This document shows, piece after piece, positions 55,021-64,000 of a DNA stretch of 64,000 bases (position 1 is its first letter; each line of letters opens with the position of its first letter). Below the pieces are notes generated by a model. That model was not told the origin of the DNA and searched no databases. It was given only the letters and a program-made list of their open reading frames with translations. The position numbers and the translations under genes are program-made. Source of the DNA: a virus; IMG/VR virus record IMGVR_UViG_3300037493_004552, positions 1 to 64,000 of that record, one strand, 5' to 3'.

Positions 55021-55234
55021 TTTTTAATAGATTAAAGATTAAAAGTTTATTATATTATAATGAAAGTAATTATTAATGCAAGTGATTATTATATAAAAGA
55101 CGCGGGTATTATTTATTGAGATTTCCCCGCTCACTACTATCTATTCTTTATATTTTATATTATACTGGGGGGTCTTACTATCTTGCTATCTCTCTTATTA
55201 TTATTATTATTATTATATTTAATTATTATTTAGT

Positions 55235-55560
55235 CTTAGGTTCCTCGCTTCGCTCGGGGACAAGAGCATTCGCTCTTGACTCGGGTCGGCTGTTAATACA
55301 TGTATGGTCTACGATCATATCATTAGAGGAACCATCCAAGGAAGAGTCGTATCATAGCGAAGCTATGGTACAAGTAGGAAGACCAGCAGAGCTGGTCGAC
55401 TATCTACATTGCGAGACACCCGTCTCGCTTAACCTATGCCCCGTCCCCGGGACGCGGGCCCGTGTTCACTAGGTCGAGTCCGCACCCGCCGTCCCGCTAT
55501 CCCTTAAGTGGACGGTCGGCAGACCATTCATATGTCGGCTGTCCACTTCTCCGCTCTTGT
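55235..55560. ncRNA. cluster of GC-rich hairpins, candidate large structured RNA
   Basis: Within about 330 bases I see at least six stems: CAAGAGC/GCTCTTG, CATAGC/GCTATG, GACCAGC/GCTGGTC, GCGAGAC/GTCTCGC, CGTCCC/GGGACG and GTGGAC...GTCCAC. Several have 3-4-base loops. No open frame runs through with protein-like composition. Such density in AT-rich DNA suggests an RNA with tertiary structure or a DNA origin. Strand of transcription not known. Confidence 0.5.
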
Positions 55561-55702
55561 CAACATCATCTCTTATAATTCCAAATATGTCTAGTTTTAT
55601 TTTTTTCATTATGTCTTTATTATTATTCTTTATTCCTTTATATGTCAATCACTATTATTATTTTTCCCCCATATGTTTATATCTTTTTTGTTTTTTTCCC
55701 CC

Positions 55703-55880
<178 letters not shown>

Positions 55881-55926
55881 TGCGGAGAAACTATGCGGAA
55901 ACGCTGGACGGCAGTCGATTCTGTAT

Positions 55927-55947
55927 ATATAATCACAGTGATTATAT
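55927..55947. promoter_or_regulatory. perfect palindrome ATATAATCAC-A-GTGATTATAT
   Basis: 21-base palindrome with a single central base, typical of a dimeric repressor or activator site. Confidence 0.45.
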
Positions 55948-55994
55948 CACACTTCTGAAAATGGCTAGTGATTATGACACAATAACAACACAAA

Positions 55995-56009
55995 TGTCAA
56001 GACTTGACA
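55995..56009. promoter_or_regulatory. perfect palindrome TGTCAAG-A-CTTGACA
   Basis: 15-base operator-like inverted repeat, 47 bases after the previous palindrome. TTGACA also resembles a -35 box. Confidence 0.45.
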
Positions 56010-56344
56010 TCACCTTCTGATTTACTTTTTTTACTTGCACTATTCTAGAAATCATACAGAGATTCATAGTGAACATATAGATATCTATCTATACGTCTAT
56101 AACATAGTATACATACCTATCACATAATGTCCATAGGGTCAAGCTACTCTACTCTACTCTACTCTCCTCTCCGCTCTCACGTCTCACTACAGACAACGTT
56201 CTGTTCGGAGCGGGGACGACGGACGGCAGACAGAGATATACGAAGTGGGATAAACAATCCCACATCTATTATCCGTCCTAGGCAGGACGGCGGGAGCGAT
56301 GTTAATATAGAGACCACAATCCGTGTTGACTACCAATGTTCAGT

Positions 56345-56466
56345 CGTTTGCTATGCGCATCCAAAGGATACGCAAACGACTCGGCTGTTCCAGCCGATCT
56401 CCTTACTCGGAGAGAACATTGAGAAAGGAATCACCTTCGCTCCCTCAGCCTTACGGCGGAGCGAAG
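56345..56466 (+). ncRNA. three consecutive stem-loops, structured RNA candidate
   Basis: Stems: CGTTTGC/GCAAACG (56345-56378, with an inner ATCC/GGAT), TCGGCTG/CAGCCGA (56381-56397) and CTTCGCTCC/GGAGCGAAG (56435-56466). They follow one another with short linkers. No T-tract follows, so they are not ordinary terminators. Confidence 0.45.
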
Positions 56467-56595
56467 AGAATGGATATGCTACGAGTCAGGACGGCTTTCC
56501 ATATCACGGAGATTGAAACAGCGTATGTATATATATATATGCTGTTCAATTCTAACTATTGAAAAGTTGGTTACAAGACCACATTATACACTCAT

Positions 56596-56638
56596 CTGTA
56601 GGGACGGCAGACATAGGTCTGCCATATTGTCCCAACAG
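56596..56638 (+). ncRNA. nested hairpin GGGAC-GGCAGAC...GTCTGCC-GTCCC
   Basis: CTGT/ACAG and GGGAC/GTCCC outer pairs with an inner 7-bp stem GGCAGAC/GTCTGCC and a 4-base loop. It lies 150 bases before the first gene of the plus-strand block and could be a leader element. Confidence 0.45.
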
Positions 56639-56788
56639 ATGGTGTCAATGAATCTTGCAACCACCATACTATATATATGCCTGCGGCGCAAAGGTATTAC
56701 TTTTGCAATAGTTAAATTGAAAGCAATATTTTGATATCTCTTCATTGAGATTTTATCAAGATATTTTTTATTCTTTTATACTATCATT

Positions 56789-57622
56789 ATGAAAAACTCT
56801 ACACCTACTACCCAGCCAATGAGCAATGAACTCATTAGCAATCCATCCTTAGCTACATTGCTAAGACAACAACTATCTCAGGAAGATTTGATAGACCTTG
56901 GTCTTATAAGGAATCCAATCTACGATAACCACGAAGTGGTTAAACAAATCAAAGATGAGTTGTCTCACTATCAAGACGACCAATCAGAACGAGGAATTGA
57001 ATACGCTGGCTCTCTCTCTGCTCAAGAGGAAGTGTCCAACGATGAACTCGCCAGGGCCCTTGATCCATCAGACCTGCTCACCCTAAGGGAGCAAGACACA
57101 CCAGCTTTAAAGCGTAACAACTTCTGGTATGTGGACAAGAAACGCAACGACAAGGATTGATACACACGCTATCTCTTAGCCAACGGTAACGAGCGCATCG
57201 TCACCGACGACGAGATGCAATCCAATCCGTGGTTCGCTTACCAGAGAAACCTATCCGATGCACGGGAGGACGGAGATATGGATGAGTACAATCAACTCAA
57301 ACAAGAGTGGAAACAATCTCACGATTCTCTTCATCTTAATGAGTCCAATGCGGACACATCAGAGCAATGCTTCCTTAAGATGTGAACAAAACTTTATTGA
57401 GATGCAATTACTTTACCAAGTAATCTATTGAAGTTAATAAAAGAACATAGACATCTTAATAAAAAGAATTGAATGTCAATGTCTACGGCACGACGACCTA
57501 AGGAACAATACAAACTTATATCTTATTTGGATATGTTTCAGTCACCTATAAAACAACTACTAAAACTACAAACAAAAATCAAACTTGTAAACATAAACAA
57601 TAAAACAATTGCTATCTTATAG
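56789..57622 (+). CDS. unknown acidic protein, 277 aa
   Basis: First gene after the control region. The N-terminal half is acidic and helical (SLATLLRQQLSQEDLIDLGL), the C-terminal part basic (KLLKLQTKIKLVN). In the middle ALKRNNFWYVDKKR has an aromatic core. Four TGA glycines. It may be a regulator made early, from position; no domain recognised. A TTTTTATTCTTTTATA element precedes the ATG. Confidence 0.6.
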
Positions 57623-57701
57623 TTCAAATGTAATTGATTCAAAACAATTACAATAAACTATAAACAATTAAAAGTTTCTTTTATTCTTTTCTTAAATTAA
57701 A

Positions 57702-57968
57702 ATGTACAAACTTACAGACAACAACAATCAACTCTTCGTTACCGTAACATCAACCTTCACTGACAAAGATACAGGTGATGTAAAAGAATTCAACAACAAG
57801 TACAAAGTTGCAACTGGCGTTACGAGAGAGACCATCACTGAATGGCTCGACAATCAGAACCCAGACTTCCTAAACAAAAACATCAAAGACTACTTGCTTC
57901 CCGCTTGAATCGTTACTGAATCAGGGAACAAAAAATTGATTGGAGATATGCTAAACCAAATAGCATAG
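57702..57968 (+). CDS. small protein, 88 aa
   Basis: MYKLTDNNNQLFVTVTSTFT, a beta-rich protein with a helical end (TEWLDNQNPDFLNKNIKDYL); the tail after one TGA glycine ends KKLIGDMLNQIA. Followed by a strong terminator, so it ends its transcription unit. Function unknown. Confidence 0.6.
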
Positions 57969-57986
57969 TCTACTAACCTACTACCA

Positions 57987-58022
57987 GAGGGACGGGCGAC
58001 CAGCTCGTCTCTCTTTTTTTTT
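57987..58022 (+). terminator. intrinsic terminator with nine T
   Basis: Stem GAGGGACGGGC / GCTCGTCTCTC with loop GACCA, followed by a run of T residues. Ends transcription of the two genes before it. Confidence 0.85.
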
Positions 58023-58140
58023 ATATCTTTCCAATCTCATCTATGTCAATAGTAATACTCTTGTGTATAATAGTTTGACTTATAAACTATCGTATAATGT
58101 TCTTGCAATACAAACAACATTGCTTACAACAAGCGAGAAG

Positions 58141-58352
58141 TAACTATCTACGGGACGCGTGAAAAAAAATAATTAAAGATACGAAGCGACAAGAAGAATG
58201 TCGCAACTATCTTATCCCTTATGTGTCGGGTCCCACAACCCAACACATACAATAACATAAAGAACTCTTTGTGTGATAGGAGCGACATCGTCACACCCCG
58301 CATATTTATTTATCTTATCCGCTTGTGTCACTGCGACGATGTCCTGTCACAC
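58141..58352 (+). ncRNA. structured leader or ncRNA region
   Basis: Part of the gene-free stretch 57969-58401. Stems: GCGACA/TGTCGC (58186-58204), ATGTGT-GGGT/ACCC-ACACAT (58221-58248), and a long-range stem GTGTGA + GACATCGTC (58271-58292) with GACGATGTC + TCACAC (58335-58352). The last could enclose a regulated loop. It lies 50 bases before the membrane-protein gene at 58402. Confidence 0.5.
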
Positions 58353-58374
58353 ATGAAACATCTAAGATCTAAGT

Positions 58375-58401
58375 AGTTTTTATTTTCATTATCATTTCCC
58401 C
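58375..58401 (+). promoter_or_regulatory. promoter-like element before 58402
   Basis: GTTTTTATTTTCATTATCAT then TTCCCC-ATG. It matches the T-rich element and CCCC run at other starts. Confidence 0.4.
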
Positions 58402-58836
58402 ATGTGAATCTTCACCTGACAAATCAATGTTAATGAGGCGTTGTCCTACATTAATACAGAGTTCTTATCTAAGATCAAAGAGGGCATGGTCATCACCAAG
58501 GACTACGCCCTAGACCTGGGAGCGAGATACTCACAGTATGCTATAACAATAGATGTAGTCATGGCAATAGTACGATGAACTCTTTTTCTTACAGCACTTT
58601 TGCTATTGAAGAAAATGTTTAGACGATGCAAGCATATCAATTCAAAAGCAGATTATGAAAACGAATGAGTTGCATATGTTATGTTCGTAGTTCAATTCGT
58701 TGCTATGATTTGATTCTTTGTATGAGCCATTACTAATGTAATGGATCTAGTCAAACGAAAGTTCGTACCTGAAGTTCAGATGTACCAAGTAATCATGGAC
58801 ATCAAGAATGGTAACACAACTAGCAATGATAGATAA
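58402..58836 (+). CDS. membrane protein with two segments, 144 aa
   Basis: Second codon is TGA (MGIFTGQINVNEAL). Two membrane segments are visible (VVMAIVRGTLFLTALLLLKK and YVMFVVQFVAMIGFFVGAIT) with a basic cytoplasmic loop between (KMFRRCKHINSK). Possibly superinfection exclusion or host-membrane interaction; no family recognised. Overlaps the next gene by 29 bases. Confidence 0.6.
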
Positions 58837-59413
58837 TCTATCTCTCATCAAACCACTACTCAAGTGGGACGGGCCCGAGCAGTTCTACTTCATACAGATC
58901 ATCGTACGCAAGAAAGATATAGCTGGTATGCAAAGTAACAACAGGGTTATCAAAGATTACTATGTATACTCAGAAGAATACTTAGACAAAGTATATCCAG
59001 AGATACAGAAACTATGTAAGCTCTTTGATGCACGTGCATACATCAGACTATCAAGACGCGACGCGGCTGAGATAGCTAAGGATCTTATTGTTCTGGTAGG
59101 CGAAGCCTTCAGGAACAACAGCTTCCAGCATCTACGCAAGATCTATTCAACTGCAGTTGGACAGAACCTTGGGTTAGATAAGCTATGGATCATTGACCTG
59201 GACTGAACAGACACATCGTCGGCAGCTAGGATCACTGAAGCAATCAATGTCTTACAACCGACAGGCATAACCAATAAAGTTGTGACTACTATACCAACTA
59301 AGAATGGTATACATCTAATCACAACTCCGTTTGATTTGATGAGGTTCCAAGACAATGGCTTCCATAAAATAGATGTACACAAAAACAATCCAACACTTTT
59401 ATATTGTATGTAA
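58808..59413 (+). CDS. possible AEP primase-like protein, 201 aa
   Basis: Has LWIIDLDGTDT (a DxD-like motif, with one TGA glycine), then IPTKNGIHLITTPFDLMRF, reminiscent of the sGxH motif II of archaeo-eukaryotic primases. ARAYIRLSRRDAAEIAKDLI precedes it. Small stand-alone proteins of this type occur in phages, but the spacing of motifs is not fully convincing and a second primase is at 8937. Confidence 0.45.
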
Positions 59414-59418
59414 CAACT

Positions 59419-60039
59419 ATGCTATGATACATAGTAAAGATACTCGATTGTCCTAAGGTATCTAGTCCAAGTGGACGGCCGCATTGAGTAGGCGACTACG
59501 GACAAGTAACTAAGACATCACCACTATCGGTAGAGGTGAAGACAGCAGATGGTGCATGCATCCGATATCTCAAATGAGAAGTCGAAGTCTACTCACGCAC
59601 GCCTATTGATCTTATCCTGATTGGTGGTAAGTCTTTGCCAGTCAAGCAAGCAGAGCTTGATGATTTTTATTCTCTTAATAAATTATCCACCATGGAAACA
59701 CAATCACTAGAGCAACTTAAGTTCAACAAGTATGTTGAAGAAAACGAATGAGACATCGTCGACTTGAGTGAATCAATCGATGCTAAGCTCGAAGATCTTA
59801 ATGACTTAGGCCACACATGCGGTGACCTATACATCACAGTTAAGACGCAGTCGGCAGCTATGTCCAATGCATTCAAAGAATGCAACAAAGAACGCTTGAT
59901 CAAACATCAAAACATTCTTAAAGTTTACGATGATCTATTCGCATCAAAGGAATACGCAGCGTTAGTTGAAGCAACTAAAGCATTGGATAGAAAGATAGTT
60001 ATCGATAGTTATCTTATTGAGTTGTGATTTATATTCTAA
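59419..60039 (+). CDS. unknown protein, 206 aa
   Basis: Opens MLGYIVKILDCPKVSSPSGR, then a beta-rich part (PLSVEVKTADGACIRYLKGE) and a helical C-terminal half (NAFKECNKERLIKHQNILKV). An internal ATG at 59692 with a strong context could start a second, shorter product. Three TGA glycines before the TAA. Function unknown; it precedes the ubiquitin-like cassette. Confidence 0.55.
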
Positions 60040-60050
60040 TAACTATCATC

Positions 60051-60410
60051 ATGAACAAGACAATCATTAAAGAGATCAAGTTTATCTTGGACAAACTAAT
60101 GGACGACGGGGACGACGACCGCTTAGGCGGAGCATCCCGAACTCTAGTCTATAACCTAGACAAATTAGTTTGGAACTACCACAAAGATAAAGCGATAGCA
60201 TTATGAATGACGACAAGTAAAGCTTGACGATTCATGGAACTATCAAGACAAGAACCTCTTGTTCAATACACAAGAGACGCAGTCGAGATCCTGGTTGATG
60301 TAGCATCACATGCTAACAACCCAACTATCTTCGCAGCCACAGCCTTATGTGATATCTATACTAAGGCATTGGATAAATTCTACGACGAGATAGTACAAGC
60401 AAGTGCGTAA
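60051..60410 (+). CDS. unknown helical protein, 119 aa
   Basis: MNKTIIKEIKFILDKLMDDG then an all-helical chain (TRDAVEILVDVASHANNPTI). Two TGA glycines. The last gene before the ubiquitin-like cassette, separated from it by a hairpin. No family recognised. Confidence 0.55.
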
Positions 60411-60422
60411 TAGTATTATATA

Positions 60423-60449
60423 GAATGGACTGTATGAGACAGTCCATTC
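60423..60449 (+). promoter_or_regulatory. perfect 11-bp hairpin before the ubiquitin-like cassette
   Basis: GAATGGACTGT / ACAGTCCATTC with loop ATGAG. No T-run follows, so it may be an attenuator, RNA-stabilising or protein-binding element rather than a terminator. It lies 53 bases before the ATG of the ubiquitin-like gene. Confidence 0.5.
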
Positions 60450-60472
60450 AGTTATCATGCTAGCACGTGATA

Positions 60473-60501
60473 AATATTTTATTTTATTATTTATTATTCC
60501 C
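60473..60501 (+). promoter_or_regulatory. promoter-like element before the ubiquitin-like gene
   Basis: AATATTTTATTTTATTATTT then ATTATTCCC-ATG, in line with the shared T-rich element and CCC run. Confidence 0.4.
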
Positions 60502-61035
60502 ATGGAAACAAATCTAATGAAAGTCTCTATTGCAAAACTCTGAACTTCAATACAAGAAGTTGAGATAGCAGTATGAGCGACAGCAATGGACGCTCTAAGA
60601 AAAGCAGGATTCAATCTTGATTGAATAGTTTCAATTAAAAGAAACTGAACAGTCATCGCTCTTGATGCAGCTTTAACAGCAGAAGATGTCTTGCTTGTAT
60701 CAATAACTAAGGTGAAAGGTTGACTCGATGAGCCAACTGCAACCGAAACTCCAGTCAATGTATTGAAGTTATCTTTCCACATCGTGAAAGAAAATCAACC
60801 AGAAGTTAATGGACAAGTAGCATTCACAGACGACATGTCTACGTTCGACATCATCAAACAAGTCATGAATTCTAAAGGAGTTTCATTAAACGACTTCAAA
60901 GAAATCAAAGATGCAGAAGGTAACGCAGTTACATTCTCAGACAAACTTGTTGACGGTGGTTCATACAAAATCGTTATCTCTGATACTCCAGCAGGATCAG
61001 AAGACGAAGACGATTATGAAGAAGACGATTCTTAA
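60502..61035 (+). CDS. ubiquitin-like protein with two beta-grasp domains and internal Gly-Gly
   Basis: The 177-residue protein has two beta-grasp (ThiS/MoaD/ubiquitin) units. The first (residues about 6-74) reads VSIAKLGTSIQEVEIAVGAT ... ALRKAGF...VSIKRNGTVI...LVSITKVKGG and ends in Gly-Gly at 73-74. The second Gly (60721-60723) is a TGA codon, so standard translation would truncate just before it. A linker (LDEPTATETPVN) leads to the second unit (about 88-165) and an acidic tail (GSEDEDDYEEDDS). The Gly-Gly end is what E1 enzymes activate and JAB proteases release. It is the first gene of the cassette; processing after residue 74 is inferred. Confidence 0.78.
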
Positions 61036-61098
61036 TAAGCTTTTCTCTAGGTTTTACTTCCCCGAAAATCTAGCGTGTGGTTGTACATGCAACTCGAT

Positions 61099-61130
61099 AA
61101 CCCTGGTACGATAAGCCAGGGGTTTTCTTT
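61099..61130 (+). terminator. hairpin/terminator after the ubiquitin-like gene
   Basis: AACCCTGG / CCAGGGGTT stem with a T-rich tail (TTTTCTTTT). It could let the ubiquitin-like gene be expressed more than the three downstream genes. Confidence 0.7.
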
Positions 61131-61150
61131 TACTTTAATTTTAATAGTAG

Positions 61151-62653
61151 ATGTTCATACATGAAGACTTCAAAGAAGATCTCAAAACATTAAGGGCTGA
61201 CTTACAAACTAAGTTCGCTTTCCCAGCGGACGGAGTCGACAGTCTACCTAATGAGAAGATCATCGAAAAACTTAGAGAGATATTCTCAGGTGAACGTAAC
61301 CTACATAATCACAGGTTAGTCTCTGATACCTGACAAGATTATTATATTAATTTAATTCTAGATAATGTTGTATCAATAGATGATTCATTCATTCGACTAA
61401 AGGATTGACTGTTCAGACGAACTGGTCTAACGGATTTAATTAATACAATAGAACAGGAATCAACTGAAGCTGAACTCTTCAAACCTAATAAGGTATGCCG
61501 CGTTTGTTCATCAGACAAACTCAGAACATTAAGTCTCACAACAATGAGAGATTATATCTGAAGGCATTACAAAGTAATTACCTATCATAAAGACGAGCTC
61601 CCTGAGTGAGTATTAGATAGTATGATTCATATCTATACATCCAGACAACGCAGACTTGTATACGTACAAGATGCATACGAAAACTGGTATTCAATACCAC
61701 AATGTACATTAGTTCCTACATCAATCAAAGACCTTGTCGCTCATGAAAGAAAGATCATGCTAGAGAAAATCATTTATGATTTACAAGACAATGCTAAATT
61801 CAAACTCGAAGAGTTGTCTAATGAATACTCTGAGAAACTCAGAGAGTTTATGGAGGCAAGCAAAAAGCTTGAACAGAATATGACATCAGACTACACACAA
61901 GAAGCGGAACGCATCTTGGAGATCCAACTCAATGTTAAATCTATTCTTGAAAAGAATGAACAGATAACTGATGTTAAATATATTATGGGTAAAGAACTCA
62001 TAATCGAAACTGTTCCTCTATTCTGTGGTGATACTAAGCTACCAATAGGTAGATATAGAATCACAATACCATTGAAGGAATGGAACCCTAAAGCAATTAA
62101 TATGGATATAGGTAAAGATAATGGTTACCAACATCCACATATACAATCCAACTGATCATGTTGTCTTGGTGAATACATATCACCTATGAGAACATCATTC
62201 AGCAAACAAGATTATATTACTCTTGCTGGATTCTTTATCGAGTTTCTCGAATCGTTAAACGAAAATAGTGTATATCAATCAATGGAGAACTGGCAACAAA
62301 ATAATTACAAGAGATTCATTCCTTATCTTGATAAGCAACCTAAGGTAGCGAAGCAAGTTAATGGTGAAGCACCAAGCATCATCATCATAGATGATCCAGA
62401 AACCACATCTGAATCAGAACCTGAACCTGAATTACGCGTATCATATAACTGACCATTGGATGAAGCAATTGCTGTTGCTAATGAAGAAACAGCATCATTA
62501 CAATCTGCTCTTGCTCAAAAAGAATTGCAAGAAAGAATTGCACAAGCAGACTCAGATCGCATCGATAGAGAGCAAGACGAACAGATGCAAGCTGAAGAGC
62601 ATCCAGAAAACGACGATGCTTATACTGAAGCAAATACACCAGCAACATTTTAA
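61151..62653 (+). CDS. E2-like (ubiquitin-conjugating-type) protein, 500 aa
   Basis: One frame of 501 codons with TGA as Gly. The N-terminal part has KVCRVCSSDKL (possible zinc pair) and a compact alpha/beta region. A long coiled coil (residues about 205-275) leads to an E2/UBC-type core: LPIGRYRITIPLKEW, then HPHI (328-331) and NGSCCLGEY (334-342). HPxI...G.xCLG is the UBC active-site signature with catalytic Cys at 337 or 338; the Gly before SCC is TGA. The C-terminus is acidic and disordered. It should carry the ubiquitin-like protein from E1 to targets. It sits between the ubiquitin-like and JAB genes. Confidence 0.72.
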
Positions 62654-62668
62654 TTCTTTTATATACTC

Positions 62669-63664
62669 ATGGCTAGACCTAAATTAAAAGTTGCTGTACT
62701 TATCTCAGGATATGTAGCTCAACTTATTGACAGACTCCACGAGGAGTATCCTAATACAGAGCGAAGCGGGATTGCTAGGATAGAGAAACGTGAAGGTCAT
62801 TACTTAGTAACTGACATTCGTTTCCCTAATCAATCAAACACCTGAGGGAACACCGAGATCAAGGACGGTTGATTAGAATCTTTGCTAGAAGATATCTTCA
62901 CCAACAATCCTGAACAACTCCACGAACGAAAGGTTCGAGTTCACTCTCATCATTCAATGTGAGTCTTCCGATCAGGTACAGATGCTTCAGCAAAAGCATC
63001 ATTCAATGATGGTAACATGGATTACCGATGGTCAATTGTTACAGCTTACAAAGCTAACTCCATCACATATAAGTGTGCATTGAACGTATTCAAACCAGCC
63101 AATATAGAATTCGATGTACCAATCAAAGCAGAAGAATTCAATCTTGAAGAATACTTATCGCTTACTATGCCTGACTATCTCACATATAAAAAGGCATACG
63201 ATAATCTCACCGCTCAGAAAGACGCGGCGATGGAAGAATATAATCAGCCTTATGTGCCAACAGAAGCTGATGTAATTACACTTATAAATATCTTCAACGT
63301 CGAAGACAACGAAGACAACCGCGCATCTTGTCTTGAGATTCTTGAAAAGAATTCCAAAGGACAAAAGAAAGCGTGAGCACATCGTATCATTGAGACATAC
63401 AATGATGAATGTGAAGAATTATTAGACTTCTTTGGTTGAGATATATTCGCAGACAAACTCATAGAGTTGGCTGATTCAATAGAAGCTACTAGAATATATC
63501 CAGTATATAACCCACATCAAAAAACATCGTTTGGTACTGATGGTTATCCTGATCCATTGCCTGGACAAAGATGATTGTTCGATCCAGAACAATCTAAACC
63601 AGACAGACCAGGATCAAACTCAGCAATTTTAAATCATTACTGATATCCCGATGACCGAGACTAA
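62669..63664 (+). CDS. JAB/JAMM metalloprotease (deubiquitinase-like)
   Basis: 331 residues. The JAMM zinc site is complete: H92-x-H94-x7-S102-x2-D105 in VHSHHSMGVFRSGTDAS, with the supporting Glu likely in TERSGIARI. TGA encodes the Gly in MGVF. Beyond the JAB domain is a helical region and a Pro/Asp-rich tail (PDPLPGQRGLFDPEQSKPDR). JAB proteases trim ubiquitin-like precursors after Gly-Gly or remove them from targets. It starts 16 bases after the E2-like gene and overlaps the E1-like gene by 14 bases, so the three are co-transcribed. Confidence 0.85.
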
Positions 63665-64000
63665 TAAGGAAAGATATCATAACCAGCTAGATATAATCAA
63701 TCCGCTCTTCGAGCAGACTAAGGTCGTTGTGATAGGAGCGGGTTGAATTGGTTCCACTACTATCATGTGCCTAGCACAGATGTGAATCAAAGACATCACA
63801 GTAATAGACTTCGACACAGTCGAAGATCATAACCTCGCGTCTCAATTATATAAGGAGACTGATGTTAATAAAGTTAAAGTGCTTGCACTCCAAGAGAATG
63901 TATTAGCATTCACTGGGATAACTATTCAAACCATCAGTTCAAAGTTCAGACCAGAGATGGTCAAAGACGCAGACATCGTTATCATTGGTGTAGACAACAT
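63651..64000 (+). CDS. E1/ThiF-like ubiquitin-activating enzyme (5' part)
   Basis: First 116 codons of a gene that runs off the window. RYHNQLDIINPLFEQ leads into a Rossmann loop VVVIGAGGIGS (G29-A-G-G-I-G; the fourth residue G32 is TGA) and VIDFDTVEDHNLASQLY, the DxD...N..SQ pattern that binds ATP-Mg in ThiF, MoeB and E1 enzymes. ...DVNKVKVLALQENV continues the fold. It would adenylate the Gly-Gly end of the ubiquitin-like protein and pass it to the E2-like Cys. The catalytic Cys of E1 lies beyond the window. Confidence 0.88.

Noticed and set aside
60502-64000. Cassette as ordinary thiamine or molybdopterin biosynthesis (ThiS/ThiF, MoaD/MoeB)
   Set aside because: Presence of an E2-like Cys motif and a JAMM protease next to it, and no thi or moa genes, favour a ubiquitin-like system, though the family ancestry is shared.

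Overview
The window is a contiguous piece of a double-stranded DNA phage genome that reads TGA as glycine (genetic code 25). It is cut off at both ends: one gene is truncated at position 1 and another at 64000. With TGA as stop almost every gene falls into fragments. With TGA as Gly, the glycines of P-loops, helicase motifs, a sigma factor, a GroES-like protein and an E1-like enzyme fall into place. Code 25 is known from Absconditabacteria (SR1) and Gracilibacteria, so the host is probably one of these. I saw no tRNA, integrase, repressor or CRISPR array.

Layout. (1) 1-13620, plus strand: a small anaerobic ribonucleotide reductase glycyl-radical protein, a sigma-70 factor, a two-domain endolysin, a holin-like protein, and a replication/recombination block (Cas4/RecB-like Fe-S nuclease, Sak4-like ATPase, SF2 helicase, primase-helicase, PD-(D/E)XK nuclease), ending with a GroES-like co-chaperonin and two terminators. 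(2) 13741-55020, minus strand: virion and lysis genes. Read right to left they are an HNH endonuclease, small genes, large terminase, a giant 2136-residue protein, portal, scaffold-like protein, major capsid protein, a Dps-like ferritin, a secreted CAP protein, structural proteins, fibre/adhesin genes that share an N-terminal module, a holin/M15 peptidase lysis cluster and a family-25 glycosyltransferase. (3) 55021-56788: a 1.8-kb gene-free control region with many GC-rich hairpins and a long inverted repeat around an AT-rich core. (4) 56789-64000, plus strand: unknown small genes, a possible second primase-like protein, then a ubiquitin-like cassette.

The main discovery is at 60502-64000: a protein with two beta-grasp (ubiquitin-like) domains and an internal Gly-Gly, an E2-like protein with an HPHI...GSCCLG motif, a JAB/JAMM protease with a perfect HxH-x7-SxxD site, and an E1/ThiF-like enzyme. 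They lie in order on one strand, so the phage appears to carry a full ubiquitin-like conjugation and deconjugation pathway. Key glycines in three of these proteins, including the second Gly of the Gly-Gly and one in the E1 nucleotide loop, are TGA codons, so the cassette is invisible under the standard code.

Other notable points: the major capsid protein (about 40 glycines) uses no TGA at all; several gene overlaps look as if TGA was once a stop; three genes encode signal-peptide proteins, one with a YadA-type head; and a TTTTTAT-like element sits about 25-30 bases before many start codons, often with CCC(C) directly before ATG. All protein assignments come from reading motifs by eye; no database search was run.
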